Below, in pieces: positions 34,753 to 45,450 of a DNA stretch of 64,000 nt. Every line of letters begins with the position of its first letter. Position 1 is the first letter of the stretch. Under the pieces are notes generated by a model. That model worked only from the letters and a program-made list of their open reading frames with translations. It had not been told where the DNA came from and made no database searches. Location of the stretch: contig SKCR01038869.1 in assembly GCA_019454045.1 (NCBI GenBank), positions 45,366-109,365 of the forward strand, given 5' to 3'. A program made the translations under genes and the position numbers. This DNA comes from Zanthoxylum bungeanum. Its lineage: Eukaryota > Streptophyta > Magnoliopsida > Sapindales > Rutaceae.

Positions 34753-36441
34753 TCATCCATATATATGGATGACGACAGACCTCCAGAAACCAATGAACCT
34801 CCAATACGAAGATCTGAGCTAGGCCAGATTCGATCAAACATATACTCAGGATCTGACTATATTTTTCTTACTGACGATGGGGAGCCAGAAAGTTTCAAGG
34901 AAGCTATATCTTATAAAGACAAAGTAAAATGGCTGCTCGCAATACAAGATGAAATGGAATCTCTGCAGAAAAATCAGACTTATGAGATAGTTAAACTCCC
35001 GCAATGCATGAAGACACTGAAAAATAAATGAGTGTTCAAGCTGAAGAAAGACGGCAGCGGAAATATGGTGAAACACAAAGCCCATTTAGTATTCAAATGA
35101 TTCATTCAAAAAAAAAAGGAATCGACTTTGATGAATTATTTTATTAGTTGTAAAGATGGATTCAATCCAAGTTATCCTATGATTGGTAGCCAATTTGAAC
35201 TTAGAGCTTGAATACATGGATGTTAAGACATCATTTCTTCATGGTGATCTAAATGAAGAAATCTACATAGAGTAGCCAGAAGGTTTCAAGGTTTCAGGAA
35301 AAGAGAACTTTGTTCGCAAGCTGAAGAAGAGCTTGTACGGTCTCAAGCAAATACCAAGGCAGTAGTACAGGAATTTGACTCGATTATGGTGAGTCAAGGC
35401 TACAAAAGAACTAAAGTAGACCAGTGTGTTTACATTCAAAGGTTTCCAGATGGAAATTTTATTGTTCTTCTATTATATGTAGACGACATGTTGATTCGTT
35501 GGACAAGATTCAGCGAAGATCATCTAGTTGAAGAATGAACTCTCTAAGTTTTTCGACATAAAAGACTTAGGACCAGCTCAATAAATTTTGGGAATGCAAA
35601 TAGTTCGAGATGGACAGAACAAAAGGTTGTGGCTTTCACATGAGAGTTATATTGAACGGATAATCAGAAGGTTTGATATACAAAATGCCAAACCTGTCAG
35701 CATTTCACTAGCACACCACTTCAAATTGAGCAAGAGTTCGTGTCTCTCATCCAATAAAGAGATATAGGAGATGACATCAGCACCATATTCTTCAGCAGTT
35801 AGAAGCCTAATGTATGTTATGGTATATACCAGGCCAGATATTGCTCACGCAGTGGGTGTAGTGAGTCGTTTTCTCTCTAACCCAGGAAAACAACACTGGA
35901 GGCAGTCTAATGGATTCTCAGGTACCTCAAGGGTATATCGAAGTTATGTATCTGCTACGGGGGAGCTGATCCAATCTTGGAAGGCTATCCAGATTCAGAT
36001 ATGTCAGGAGATCTTGATGGTAGAAAATCTACATAAGGTTTTATCTATATTTTTGCAGGGGGAGCTGTGTCATGGCAGTCAAGATTGCAGATGTGTATTG
36101 CATTATCCAAAATAGAAGCTAAGTATATTGCAGCAGCGGAAGCATGAAAGGAAATGTTGTGGTTAAATCATTTTCTCTAAGAATTAGGGATCAAGCAGAC
36201 AAAATACAAGATACATTGTGATATTCAGAGTGCTCTGGACTTGAGCAAGAACTCAATATATCACTCTTGGACGAAGCACATCGATATTGGCTATCATTGG
36301 ATACGCGAGGTGATGAATCAACAACTGTTGAGACTAGTGAAGATCCATATATATGAGAATCCAGCTGACATGTTAACAAAGGGGGTTACTCGGTATAAGT
36401 TAGAGCTATGTAGAGACATAGCCGGAATAGCTGTTAGATGA
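34753..36441 (+). pseudogene. Copia B reverse transcriptase and RNase H (broken)
   Basis: The frame resumes after TGA 34750 (DDDRPPETNEPP, SFKEAI..KDKVKWLLAIQDEMESL). It is cut by TGA at 35029 (a Trp is expected) and 35098, then by frameshifts near 35135 and 35375. TAG replaces Gln in YIEQPEGF (near 35275) and Trp in PRQWY (near 35362). LYVDDMLI at about 35473-35496 is intact. RNase H pieces follow: YSSAVRSLMYVMVYTRPDIAHAV (35780), EAKYIAAAEA, DIGYHWIREV and ENPADMLTKG (36360), ending at 36441. Confidence 0.88.
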
Positions 36442-36459
36442 CAATCATTTTGAATGCAG

Positions 36460-36474
36460 TTGGAGGGGGAGAAT
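36460..36474 (+). promoter_or_regulatory. Polypurine tract of Copia B
   Basis: TTGGAGGGGGAGAAT precedes TGAAGG of the 3' LTR with no gap. Confidence 0.85.
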
Positions 36475-36810
36475 TGAAGGATCCAACTACAAGTCATTGC
36501 CAACCACCACCATTATAAGCCTCCAATACACTTTAGGTGAAGTTTTGAAAAATGGTGCAAGCATCCAAATTAACTTTAGGTGCATTTGTTGTTTTGTTGA
36601 CTTTTGAGTCATGTATTTTACTATAAATATGGAGCTCATTTGTGAGCTCAATTTATCTCAAAATATTAAGTTTCAAGTGAAGAAAGCTTAGAGAGTGTTA
36701 GAGAGTGAAGTTTTTTGTAAAGTGTTAAACACTTGTAAATTAATATTCTTGTAGTAATAGAATCGGTTTTTCCTCAAAAAATACTCTTCAGTGATCAGAG
36801 AATCACAACA
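36475..36810 (+). repeat. 3' LTR of Copia B
   Basis: 336 bp, same ends as the 5' LTR, followed by GATAC. An intact TATAAATA lies at 36622-36629. Confidence 0.92.
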
Positions 36811-37323
36811 GATACAACATATAGTAATATTTTAAAAAATCATTGAATACCAATCTTTCAAAACTTAATTACCAAACACCTTTTTCAAACTCCCTTGTGA
36901 TTTTAAAACACAGGAATGAATTGATTCTACAGAAAGCAAACTGATCTCTATATTTCCAATTGAAATTGAAGAAAACTTTCAACACAAAACTTCAAAAGGA
37001 TCATACAACAAAAATGATCCGATATTGAATAAACTAGGAAACAAAAGATGACCATTATATCGATTGAGTAGGAACCATTAATTTTTCCCCGAGAGAAATA
37101 TTAAGACTAACAGGGCTTGGCTCAGAAACAAAACAACCATTGAGGACAGTGATTATTCCACATATAAATAAAAATGTGTGCTCAAATATTGCAATTGATA
37201 ATTCTTGTGAATGATTAAAAAAAAAATGATATCATACAGCTTGACCTAGCAATTTTCAAATATTATTATATGGAATTCACGATTTGAGTCATTTTTAATG
37301 ACAAAAATATTTAAACCATTGTG

Positions 37324-37363
<40 letters not shown>

Positions 37364-37616
37364 TTTTCCATCAATAGATTTATAATTAATCTACCTATAA
37401 AGGTAGTTTCATACCTCATTGCGGATGATTTTACCTCTTTGACGATTTGTTTCAACGGTTTCACAATACCAGCTTAAAACGAATTTGACCTCATTGCGGA
37501 TATTTCACCAAGGGTTTCCTTTGCAAAGTAAAACTTCATTACAACCTTGATTAAATTTATAGATGTTGAAATCGAAATTAGCAATTAAAAACACTTAAAA
37601 TTACGTTACTACCCCT
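36811..37616. other. AT-rich spacer, no gene seen
   Basis: It continues the spacer interrupted by Copia B. No open frame with a known motif. It contains an AT microsatellite (37328-37359). Confidence 0.5.
37328..37370. repeat. (TA)n microsatellite with poly-T tail
   Basis: About 13-14 TA/AT units are followed by a T run of about 15. Confidence 0.95.
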
Positions 37617-37663
37617 TTCGGTTCCGGTTCCACAAGACTGTGGTACTGGGAACCGGAACCGAA
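37617..37663. repeat. GGTTCC hairpin, likely hAT terminal region
   Basis: Perfect 15-bp arms TTCGGTTCCGGTTCC (37617-37631) and GGAACCGGAACCGAA (37649-37663) flank a 17-bp loop. GGTTCC/GGAACC-rich DNA of this kind also flanks the hAT relic at 48.5-49.3 kb. This stretch is probably the end of hAT relic 2, split from it by element C. Confidence 0.6.
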
Positions 37664-37721
37664 CAAGACGGTTCCGATTCGGTTTCGTTTTTTTTATTAT
37701 TTTTAATTTTAATAATGATTT

Positions 37722-38542
37722 TGTTGACGGCTGATTTTGGTCTCGGGGTAATATGGGAATATCACCTCCGAGGTAATCCTCCTTCAACGGTGAATTTGTT
37801 TGGTTATGGGGGACCAAAAGCAAATTTAGCGGGAGACGGGAAAACACACCAATCGACAAAGAGATTTAACGTGGTTCGGTGGATTTTGGGATCCGACCTA
37901 CGTCCACGGACAAGAACAGGGTGGTACTTTTTATTACTCAAATACACTCCTCGGGTCTCTTCTTTGCTTTTACAAATCGGAGCTTGATGATTCTAATCCC
38001 TCACTCTTGTGATGATTTTCAGATGCCTTCAACTTGTCCTTCTACACTCACTCTACCCTCCTATTTATAATGGTGAAGAAATCAGATTCCTATTTGTACA
38101 AGAATTCCCAATTGGAGATGGTCTCCTTTTCCTATCAGGATTCCTAGTCAAAACTATTCCCTTTTCCCATAAGGATTCCTAATCAAAACTACATTTATTT
38201 CCTTTATCCTATTAGGATATTAACTTATTACTTTACCCCATTAAAGTAGGACAACTTATCCCTTTTCCGCAAGAATAAGATGCTTTATCTTCCTGAGCAC
38301 GCCTCGTCATGTGCTCGGTCTTCATGAGGTCGGTCATGATAGCCATTTGAACTGAGAATGCTGCTGTCGATCTGATAATGCTCGGTCATCCGATCTCAAG
38401 TGCTCGGCCATTTAGTATAAAGTGCTCGGCCTCTTACCGTCAAGTTGTCGGGTCGGCTTTAACGGTCTCGATCAATGGAGTTACCCCTTTTACCCATGTC
38501 GTGTTGTTTAAATAACATAGTGCCCGAAAAACACCATCAACA
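37722..38542 (-). repeat. 3' LTR of element C
   Basis: 821 bp, nearly identical to the 5' LTR. TATA-like TTATAAATAG (minus) at 38061-38070. Confidence 0.92.
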
Positions 38543-38964
38543 TCTGTCCCCTAGTTCTCAGTAACAACGAGTTTGTGAGTTGATGCCGGGAACTATAAAA
38601 AAAAGATGGTGTGCTGATCGCCTTGCTGGTGGTCGCTCCAGAAATCACCGAGAAATTGTCTTTGCCATCAACTAAGTCTTCTGTTTCTATCTTCATATCC
38701 TCGGTTTATTGGAGATGCTGACTCTATTCAGAATGATTCTCCACCTCAAAGCAAATTGCTTACTTGGGTCGTTCCATCAGGAGATGAAGTTCCTCTTGTT
38801 GTCCAAACTAAAAATGACTCCTCCTCTGTAATATCTGTACCAGAGATTTGGGGGTCCTGACCCCTGACTGATCCAATTTCGATTGTGAGGAGAAAATTTT
38901 GCCTCTGAGCTAACGATGATGTGCTCGGTGGCATGTGATCCTGTCTCGAGATGTGAGAGATGCT
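38543..38964 (-). other. 3' untranslated part of element C
   Basis: Unique sequence between the 82-bp array and the 3' LTR. On minus it ends in a short purine tract (TAGGGGACAGA) directly before TGTTGATGG. No coding sequence. Confidence 0.65.
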
Positions 38965-40431
38965 CGGGCCTGGGGGAACGTTACGTCCCCAGTCCGAAGG
39001 ACTGACTCGATGGGACGCAACCCGACCCCGAGCTGAGAACGACACTTGGACCTGAGGGAATGTTACGTCCCCAGTCCGAAGGGCTGACTCGGTGGGACGT
39101 ACCCCGACCCCGAGCTGTGAAAGGCACTTGGACCTGGAGGAATGTTACGTCCCCAGTCCGAAGGACTGACTCGGTGGGACGCAACCCGACCCCGAGCTGA
39201 GAACGACACTTGGACCTGAGGGAATGTTACGTCCCCAGTCCGAAGGGCTGACTCGGTGGGACGTACCCCGACCCCGAGCTGAGAAAGGCACTTGGACCTG
39301 GGGGAATGTTACGTCCCCAGTCCGAAGGACTGACTCGGTGGGACGCAACCCGACCCCGAGCTGAGAACGACACTTGGACCTGAGGGAATGTTACGTCCCC
39401 AGTCCGAAGGGCTGACTCGGTGGGACGTAACCCGACCCCGAGCTGAAAGAGTACTTGGCTCTGGGGGAATGTCACGTCCCCAGTCCAAAGGCAGACTCGG
39501 TGGGACATCACCCGACCCCGAGCTGTAAAAATCACTTGGTCCTGGGGGAATGTTACGTCCCCAGTCCGAAGGGTTGACTCGGTGGGACGTACCCCGACCC
39601 CGAGCTGAGAAAGGCACTTGGACCTGGGGGAATGTTACGTCCCCAGTCCGAAGGGCTGACTCGGTGGGACGTACCCCGACCCCGAGCTGAGAAGGCACTT
39701 GGACCTGGGGGAATGTTACGTCCCCAGTCCGAAGGGCTGACTCGGTGGGACGTAACCCGACCCCGAGCTGAAAGAGGTACTTGGCTCTGGGGGAATGTCA
39801 CGTCCCCAGTCCAAAGGCAGACTCGGTGGGACATCACCCGACCCCGAGCTGTAAAAATCACTTGGTCCTGGGGGAATGTTACGTCCCCAGTCCAAAGGGC
39901 AGACTCGGTGGGACATCGCCCGACCCCGAGCTGTAAGAATCACTTGGTCCTGGGGGAATGTTACGTCCCCAGTCCAAAGGGCAGACTCGGTGGGACATCG
40001 CCCGACCCCGAGCTGTAAGGATCACTTGGTCCTGGGGGAATGTTACGTCCCCAGTCCAAAGACAGACTCGGTGGGACATCGCCCGACCCCGAGCTGTAAA
40101 AATCACTTGGTCCTGGGGGAATGTTACGTCCCCAGTCCAAAGGGCAGACTCGGTGGGACATCGCCCGACCCCGAGCTGAGAAAGGCACTTGGACCTGGGG
40201 GAATGTTACGTCCCCAGTCCGAAGGGCTGACTCGGTGGGACGTAACCCGACCCCGAGCTGAAAGAGGTACTTGGCTCTGGGGGAATGTTCCGTCCCCAGA
40301 CCAATGAGCATGACTCGGTGGGACGTAATCCGACCCCGAGCTGAAAGAGGTACTGGCTCTGGGGGAATGTCCCGTCCCCAGACCAATGAGCATGACTCGG
40401 TGGGACGTAACCCGACCCCGAGCTGTAACAA
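38965..40431. repeat. 81-82-bp tandem array in element C, 18 units
   Basis: Anchored on (T)TACGTCCCCAG, unit starts are at 38981, 39063, 39145, 39227, 39309, 39391, 39472, 39553, 39635, 39716, 39798, 39879, 39961, 40043, 40124, 40206, 40288 and 40370, always 81 or 82 bp apart. Each unit has a self-pairing CTGGGG...CCCCAG and the words GACTCGGTGGGAC and CCCGACCCCGAGCTG. Both strands stay open for long stretches because of the period, so frames of up to 236 codons here are not genes. Confidence 0.96.
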
Positions 40432-40745
40432 ACATCGATCTCGACGGTACAAGAGCAGACCCGAGCCGGAAGAGACATCGGTCTCGGCGGTACAAGAGCA
40501 GACCCGAGCCGGAAAGAAACATCGGTCTCGGCGGTACAAGAGCAGACCGGAGCCGGAAAGAAACATCGGTCTCGGCGGTACAAGAGCAGGCCTGAGCCGG
40601 AAAGAGACATCGGTCTCGGCGGTACAAGAGCAGACCTGAGCCGGAAAGAAACATCGGTCTCGGCGGTACAAGAGCAGGCCCGAGCCGTAAAATATATATC
40701 AATAAAACGGACTCGGCGGCACAAGAGCAGACCCGAGCCGTAAAA
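40432..40745. repeat. 43-44-bp tandem array in element C
   Basis: ACATCGGTCTCGGCGGTACA, then AGAGCAGACCCGAGCCGG and a short AAAGAA spacer, repeats with starts at 40432, 40475, 40519, 40563, 40607 and 40651, plus a longer diverged last unit at about 40695-40745. It is directly adjacent to the 82-bp array. Confidence 0.93.
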
Positions 40746-41173
40746 CAAATATCAAAATCATTGTGTGAGCCATAACAAACAAGCATAATCAAATGTCAAC
40801 CTAAGTCAGAAGAGGTTTTACTCACCTTTTTGGGATCTGTTGCCTTTCTTGCAACTCTACAAGGGTCACTACAAGCAAGGCTCTTCTTAATACATCCTCT
40901 CTGCATCTCAGCTTTCCATGCATTCGACCGGATGACTTCCGCTATCAACTTGGTCGACCTAAAAAATCGAATGGTCCATGTACACACTGAGATAGCCTTC
41001 TTTCACCAAGTCTTCCACGTGCTCCCGCAGGTCTCTGCACCCATTCGTGGCATGTCCCCTTACGTTGTGGTCCTTTCTCTGATGGTGTTCCCTCTTCGGG
41101 ATATTTTCTCCTCGTTTTCTAATAGAACGAATTTACGGGCCACCTCTAGGGCGGTTGCGTAGTCCGGGGTGTC
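40746..41173 (-). other. Segment of element C between gag relic and arrays
   Basis: About 430 bp with no clear domain. It may hold decayed sequence following gag. Frames of 63 (minus) and 110 (plus) codons lack recognisable motifs. Confidence 0.4.
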
Positions 41174-42214
41174 CTAGATCCTTAGGTGGGTCCATAGGCT
41201 CCCGACTTTCAAGGCTCCCTTCAAGCTTTCCAGGGCCTCGGGGGATTCGTACCCTCCGACTTCGAGTACCATATTGTGGTATCTTTCAATAAATATTTTC
41301 AAAGGTTCATCGTCTCCTTGTTTCATAAGTCTTAGTTCTCCAATTGTCTTTCTGGGGACACAAGCCCCCTTGAAGTGTCGTATGAATGACTTTCTCAGTT
41401 GTGCGAAGCTGCTGATGCTTCTTGGGGCTAGGCTTCTATACCATAGAATGGCCGGTCCGGCTAGAGTTAAGAGGAACACTTTGCAGATGGCGTCCCATGT
41501 TACCCCTTGCACCTCCATTGGTAGGACGAAACCTTCAATGTGAGTTTTGGGATCGGTATGGCCCTTGTATGGTGTCATGGTCGGCATGCTGAATCTTTTG
41601 GGAATTTCTCTGATTTTATTTCTTCTGTGAGGGGGGACTCATCTTTGCCGTCCTGGACATCCCCTCTGTTTGCATTGGGGTATACTCCCCATTTGACCAG
41701 CTCCTCCCGTAACCAAGATTTCATGCTGCTGTCTTTGGTTCCATGCCGCCCCCTGTGGTTTCTTTTCTTTCTGCTATCTCGGGAGTGGCGTTTCTCAGGG
41801 TCGGTGTCTTCTCGCACCTTTTCGATATGTTCTTTCCTTCTTCTCCGAGTGCTGTGAGGGCTATCGTAGGAGGAGTCTGGTGATGATTTGTCATCTTCCT
41901 CCTCCCATGTGTCCTCGGTCTGGGAGTCTCTTTGCACCACCACAGATCTTACCCTGTAGGGATCCCTCCTCCGGGGTCCGTTGTCCTCACTTACATCGAC
42001 AATTCTCTTTCCTTCCGCTATTTCATTCCTTCGTCGGCTAGTCCCGGCCTCGAATTGTCCATTGTGGGCTCCTTCTATCCTTTCCAACTGGTCTACTATG
42101 GTTTTTAGCAGAGTTTGGTTTTCCTCCTCTTTCTTTCCTAAGGTTTTCCTCGATCTTTTCCATCCAATCTGCAGCCGAGCTCCCTGATGATTGTTGGTTT
42201 CCGCCTTCCGCCAT
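41174..42214 (-). pseudogene. Element C gag (frameshifted)
   Basis: The likely start is ATG at 42214 on minus (MAEGGNQQSSGSSAADWM). A frameshift near 42130 leads into a very polar, Arg/Glu-rich region (42087-41575). Another near 41580 leads into the conserved retrotransposon gag domain (41587-41174: GHTDPKTHIEGF, WYRSLAPRSISSFAQLRKSF, DEPLKIFIERYHNM). The typical zinc knuckle and everything downstream are absent; sequence passes into tandem repeats. The gag domain is in the family of PF03732 by motif. Non-functional as it stands. Confidence 0.82.
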
Positions 42215-42246
42215 TTGTCTTATTACGCGAGTTGCTTTTCGTAGAG

Positions 42247-42265
42247 TTCCCCACAGACGGCGCCA
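42247..42265 (-). promoter_or_regulatory. Primer-binding site of element C
   Basis: On minus it reads TGGCGCCGTCTGTGGGGAA, starting a few bases after the LTR end. The first nine bases match the TGGCGCCGT of the tRNA-Asp-type site known from Athila/Tat elements. Confidence 0.75.
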
Positions 42266-42267
42266 AC

Positions 42268-43089
42268 TGTTGATGGCTGATTTTGGTCTCGGGGTAATAT
42301 GGGAATATCACCTCCGAGGTAATCCTCCTTCAACGGTGAATTTGTTTGGTTATGGGGGACCAAAAGCAAATTTAGCGGGAGACGGGAAAAACAACCAATC
42401 GACAAAGAGATTTAACGTGGTTCGGTGGATTTTGGGATCCGACCTACGTCCACGGACAAGAACAGGGTGGTACTTTTTATTACTCAAATACACTCATCGG
42501 GTCTCTTCTTTGCTTTTACAAATCGGAGCTTGATGATTCTAATCCCTCACTCTTGTGATGATTTTCAGATGCCTTCAACTTGTCCTTCTACACTCACTCT
42601 ACCCTCCTATTTATAATGGTGAAGAAATCAGATTCCTATTTGTACAAGAATTCCCAATTTGGAGATGGTCTCCTTTTCCTATCAGGATTCCTAGTCAAAA
42701 CTATTCACTTTTCCCATAAGGATTCCTAATCAAAACTACATTTATTTCCTTTATCCTATTAGGATATTAACTTATTACTTTACCCCATTAAAGTAGGACA
42801 ACTTATCCCTTTTCCGCAAGAATAAGATGCTTTATCTTCCTGAGCACGCCTCGTCATGTGCTCGGTCTTCATGAGGTCGGTCATGATAGCCATTTGAACT
42901 GAGAATGCTGCTGTCGATCTGATAATGCTCGGTCATCCGATCTCAAGTGCTCGGCCATTTAGTATAAAGTGCTCGGCCTCTTACCGTCAAGTTGTCGGGT
43001 CGGCTTTAACGGTCTCGATCAATGAAGTTACCCCTTTTACCCATGTCGTGTTGTTTAAATAACATAGTGCCCGAAAAACACCATCAACA
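42268..43089 (-). repeat. 5' LTR of element C
   Basis: 822 bp. The TATA-like CTATTTATAA (minus: TTATAAATAG) is at 42608-42617. Imperfect terminal inverted repeat TGTTGATGG/CCATCAACA. Confidence 0.92.
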
Positions 43090-45310
43090 GATTTAAACAA
43101 ATAGATTAAAAAATTTATTTAAAATTATTAATTTGAATTTATATTACATTAAATTAAAAATAAAATTAAAGAGTTTGAACTTAAATTTTTCAAAAACTTA
43201 AGTTGCCTACGTATCCTCTAGGGGTGAGAGGAATCAAAGCTCACGTAGTTCCATTATATTTTTAAGATAGTTTCTCATTACAATTATTTACTCATCAATC
43301 ATCATCATTATCAGTGTTTGTTGATCATTCAGCTCTTGTTCCGCTTGCACTTGCAGATGTATTATCGAACAAGTTTTCAAAATCATCGGGGCATCTTCTT
43401 GTTGCCTCAGATCAGCTCGAGTCCAATCATCCACACATGTTGTTGCTTCTAAAGTGCTTGGATATAATGAAGAATGTCTCGGTTCCAAAATATTACCTCA
43501 TAAGCTGAAGGCTTGTTCAACCGCAACGATGAAAACAGGTGCTGACAGCACCTCTTTAGCAATAATTGATAAAACATGATAGACATTTTGATCTCGGTTC
43601 CACCATTCAAGTACTTGAAAATTTTTACGCACTAAACTTTCAGCTGGAAACTCGAAATTGGTAGATAAATAATTATCTAATTCTGGGTTGTTAGTCGTGT
43701 TAACCCTATGTTTTTTATTTCGTTGTAGTAACCAACGATCACATACGCTAAGTCTTGAACTAATTATGAGTTCGCTACTAGATTGTCCTAATGATTGCAA
43801 GTTATATCTACTAAAATAATCATTAAAAAAATCTATTAAATCAATTTTTATTTTATCTATTATTTTTGTAATATTAATTTCATCAGATATTCCTAAATAT
43901 GTATAGTAAGTTTGTAAGACACTATTCAAACATTCTAATTTAAAATTTAAGATAAAAAAGAGTGGCAATAAGATAAAATAATGGAATGTCTTTAAAATAA
44001 ATCAATAATTTTCTCTTCATAACAACAATAACTTCAATTAAAACAATATCATTAGGATAAGAACTTTTAGCATGCTCATATAGAGTACCAACAATATTCA
44101 AACTTTCAATAACAAATAAAATTTGTTGTAGGATAATAAATTTCGCTAAAAATATTTGTAGCATCATTAAAAACTTTTAAAAGTTCTAAATTTTTTTCAC
44201 AAATATCCCATTGACTATGAAAAATATGATATGTTGAATATATTGAGAAAAAAACTATATAATACATCTTTGTATTGGAAAGCTTGACTTAAAAGAAAAT
44301 AAGTTGAATTCCAACGTGTTAGAACATCTCGTGAAAATTTTATCGATTTAATACCATTTAATTTATAAAACTTGTCTCATTCTCTCCTAATTTGAGAATA
44401 TGGCCAAATACAATTAAATGCAATCTTAATAGGATCAATGTAAGGTTCTAAAAAAGTCAGACCATCTTGAACACATAAATTAAGGACATGACATGTGCAA
44501 CGAACATGAAAAATCAACCCCCAAATTTGGTTGGCATATTTCTTTTAAATCTCTAAATTGATGCAATATTTGTAGGTGCATTGTCAAAACCAATTGTTAA
44601 AATTTTACCTAATAAATCATATTTATCAAAAATTACTTTGATCATTTTATAGATATTTTGTGCAATATGTTGCTCATCAAAAACTCTAAATACAATAAGT
44701 CATTTTTGTATGTTCCATGATGCATCAATCCAATGACAAGTCACACCCATGTATAAGTGTGTTTGCCAATGGTCACTCAAAATATCAGAACAAATACAAA
44801 GACAACATTTAATATCTTTAAATATTTCATTTAAAATAATCTTACCATCTTTGTATAATTTAAAATTTAACGTTTTGTTGTATTTCTAGTCTTTTTAGTA
44901 AAAGTAATTTTTTCACTAAAACTTAAAAAAAGATGTGTCATACAAGTAAATTTAGCAAATTCTTCTCTATTTTTAGCATAAGAATATTTAAATAAATCTA
45001 AAGCACTCGTACCTCTATTAGATGATGCGTACCTGCCTATTTGAGTTTGCGTTGTATCAAGTCTAATTTCAGCGGCATGATGTCCATCCAAGTTCATGTT
45101 CATATTGTCATAGCAGCCAATAAATTTGTAAGATACACCATAATAGTTGTATATTGCTCTTGGACCTTCATTTTCAATCTCGACTAAATGAAAATGAATT
45201 TTGAAAATATCGGAGGATTGAAACTTAACTTCTCTTCTCTGTGTACCGATAATTTGGTCGCTCTCTTGGGTTGGCACATTGGACATGGTGTTCTCAGATG
45301 AACTTGTCAT
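43090..45310 (-). pseudogene. hAT transposase relic 2 (RICESLEEPER-like), nearly full length
   Basis: Minus strand. The start is near 45310 (MTSSSENTMSNVPTQ) with a decayed BED-type region and the following helix-rich part (GTSALDLFKYS, EEFAKF). In the middle are DHWQTHLYMGVTCHWIDASW (about 44770-44700) and TIGFDNAPTN (about 44600-44570). The C-terminal dimerisation domain is at 43700-43315: ELDNYLSTNFEFP, WWNRDQNVYHVLSIIAKEVL.APV....EQAFS, then LYPSTLEATTC. Many stops and frame breaks. Element C inserted downstream of the coding end, so the 3' end of the hAT element probably continues at 37617-37721. Confidence 0.8.
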
Positions 45311-45314
45311 TTTT

Positions 45315-45450
45315 TGTTAATATTGAAGAATGAGAGAATCGAGATTGAGAAATTGAAGATGAGAGAATTGAGATTGAGATATTGAAGATGAGAGAATTGA
45401 TAATGAGATAATTAAAGAAATTGAGAGAATTGAGAATTGATGTGTTGAAA
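45315..45450 (-). repeat. GAGAATTGAGATTGA tandem repeat
   Basis: Three to four imperfect units of about 30 bp (ATGAGAGAATTGAGATTGAG(A)TATTGAAG) lie just upstream of the hAT relic 2 start, in its leader. Confidence 0.8.

Larger units (their letters stand above)
31506..36810 (+). mobile_element. Copia element B (Tork/Tnt1-like), complete structure
   Basis: LTRs 31506-31841 and 36475-36810 are both 336 bp and both run TGAAGGATCC...CACAACA. GATAC precedes (31501-31505) and follows (36811-36815) the element. By hand count about 26 of 336 LTR positions differ (about 8%), an old insertion. RT and integrase wording (KKGIDFDE, SLYGLKQ, LLYVDDMLI, AERMN) is closest to what I know of Tnt1/Tork. Coding capacity is lost through stops and frameshifts. 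Confidence 0.92.
37722..43089 (-). mobile_element. Gypsy element C, young, non-autonomous, with satellite-like arrays
   Basis: LTRs 37722-38542 (821 bp) and 42268-43089 (822 bp) begin TGTTGA(C/T)GGC and end CACCATCAACA. GATTT lies on both sides (37717-37721, 43090-43094). Only about 7 differences are visible between the LTRs by hand count (about 1%). The primer site next to the right LTR and the purine tract next to the left LTR put it on the minus strand. It carries a broken gag only (no protease, RT or integrase) and two tandem arrays between gag and the 3' LTR. Primer site, layout and 3' arrays fit the Tat/Ogre/Athila side of Ty3/Gypsy. Confidence 0.92.

Noticed and set aside
38965..40745. 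Regular repeats that might suggest a CRISPR array, and open frames up to 236 codons on both strands
   Set aside because: The units are contiguous and similar over their whole length with no unique spacers, and they lie inside an LTR element. Open frames arise from the period and GC-rich units, and they exist on both strands at once.
41540..41857. 105-codon plus-strand frame
   Set aside because: It is the antisense shadow of the element C gag on the minus strand.
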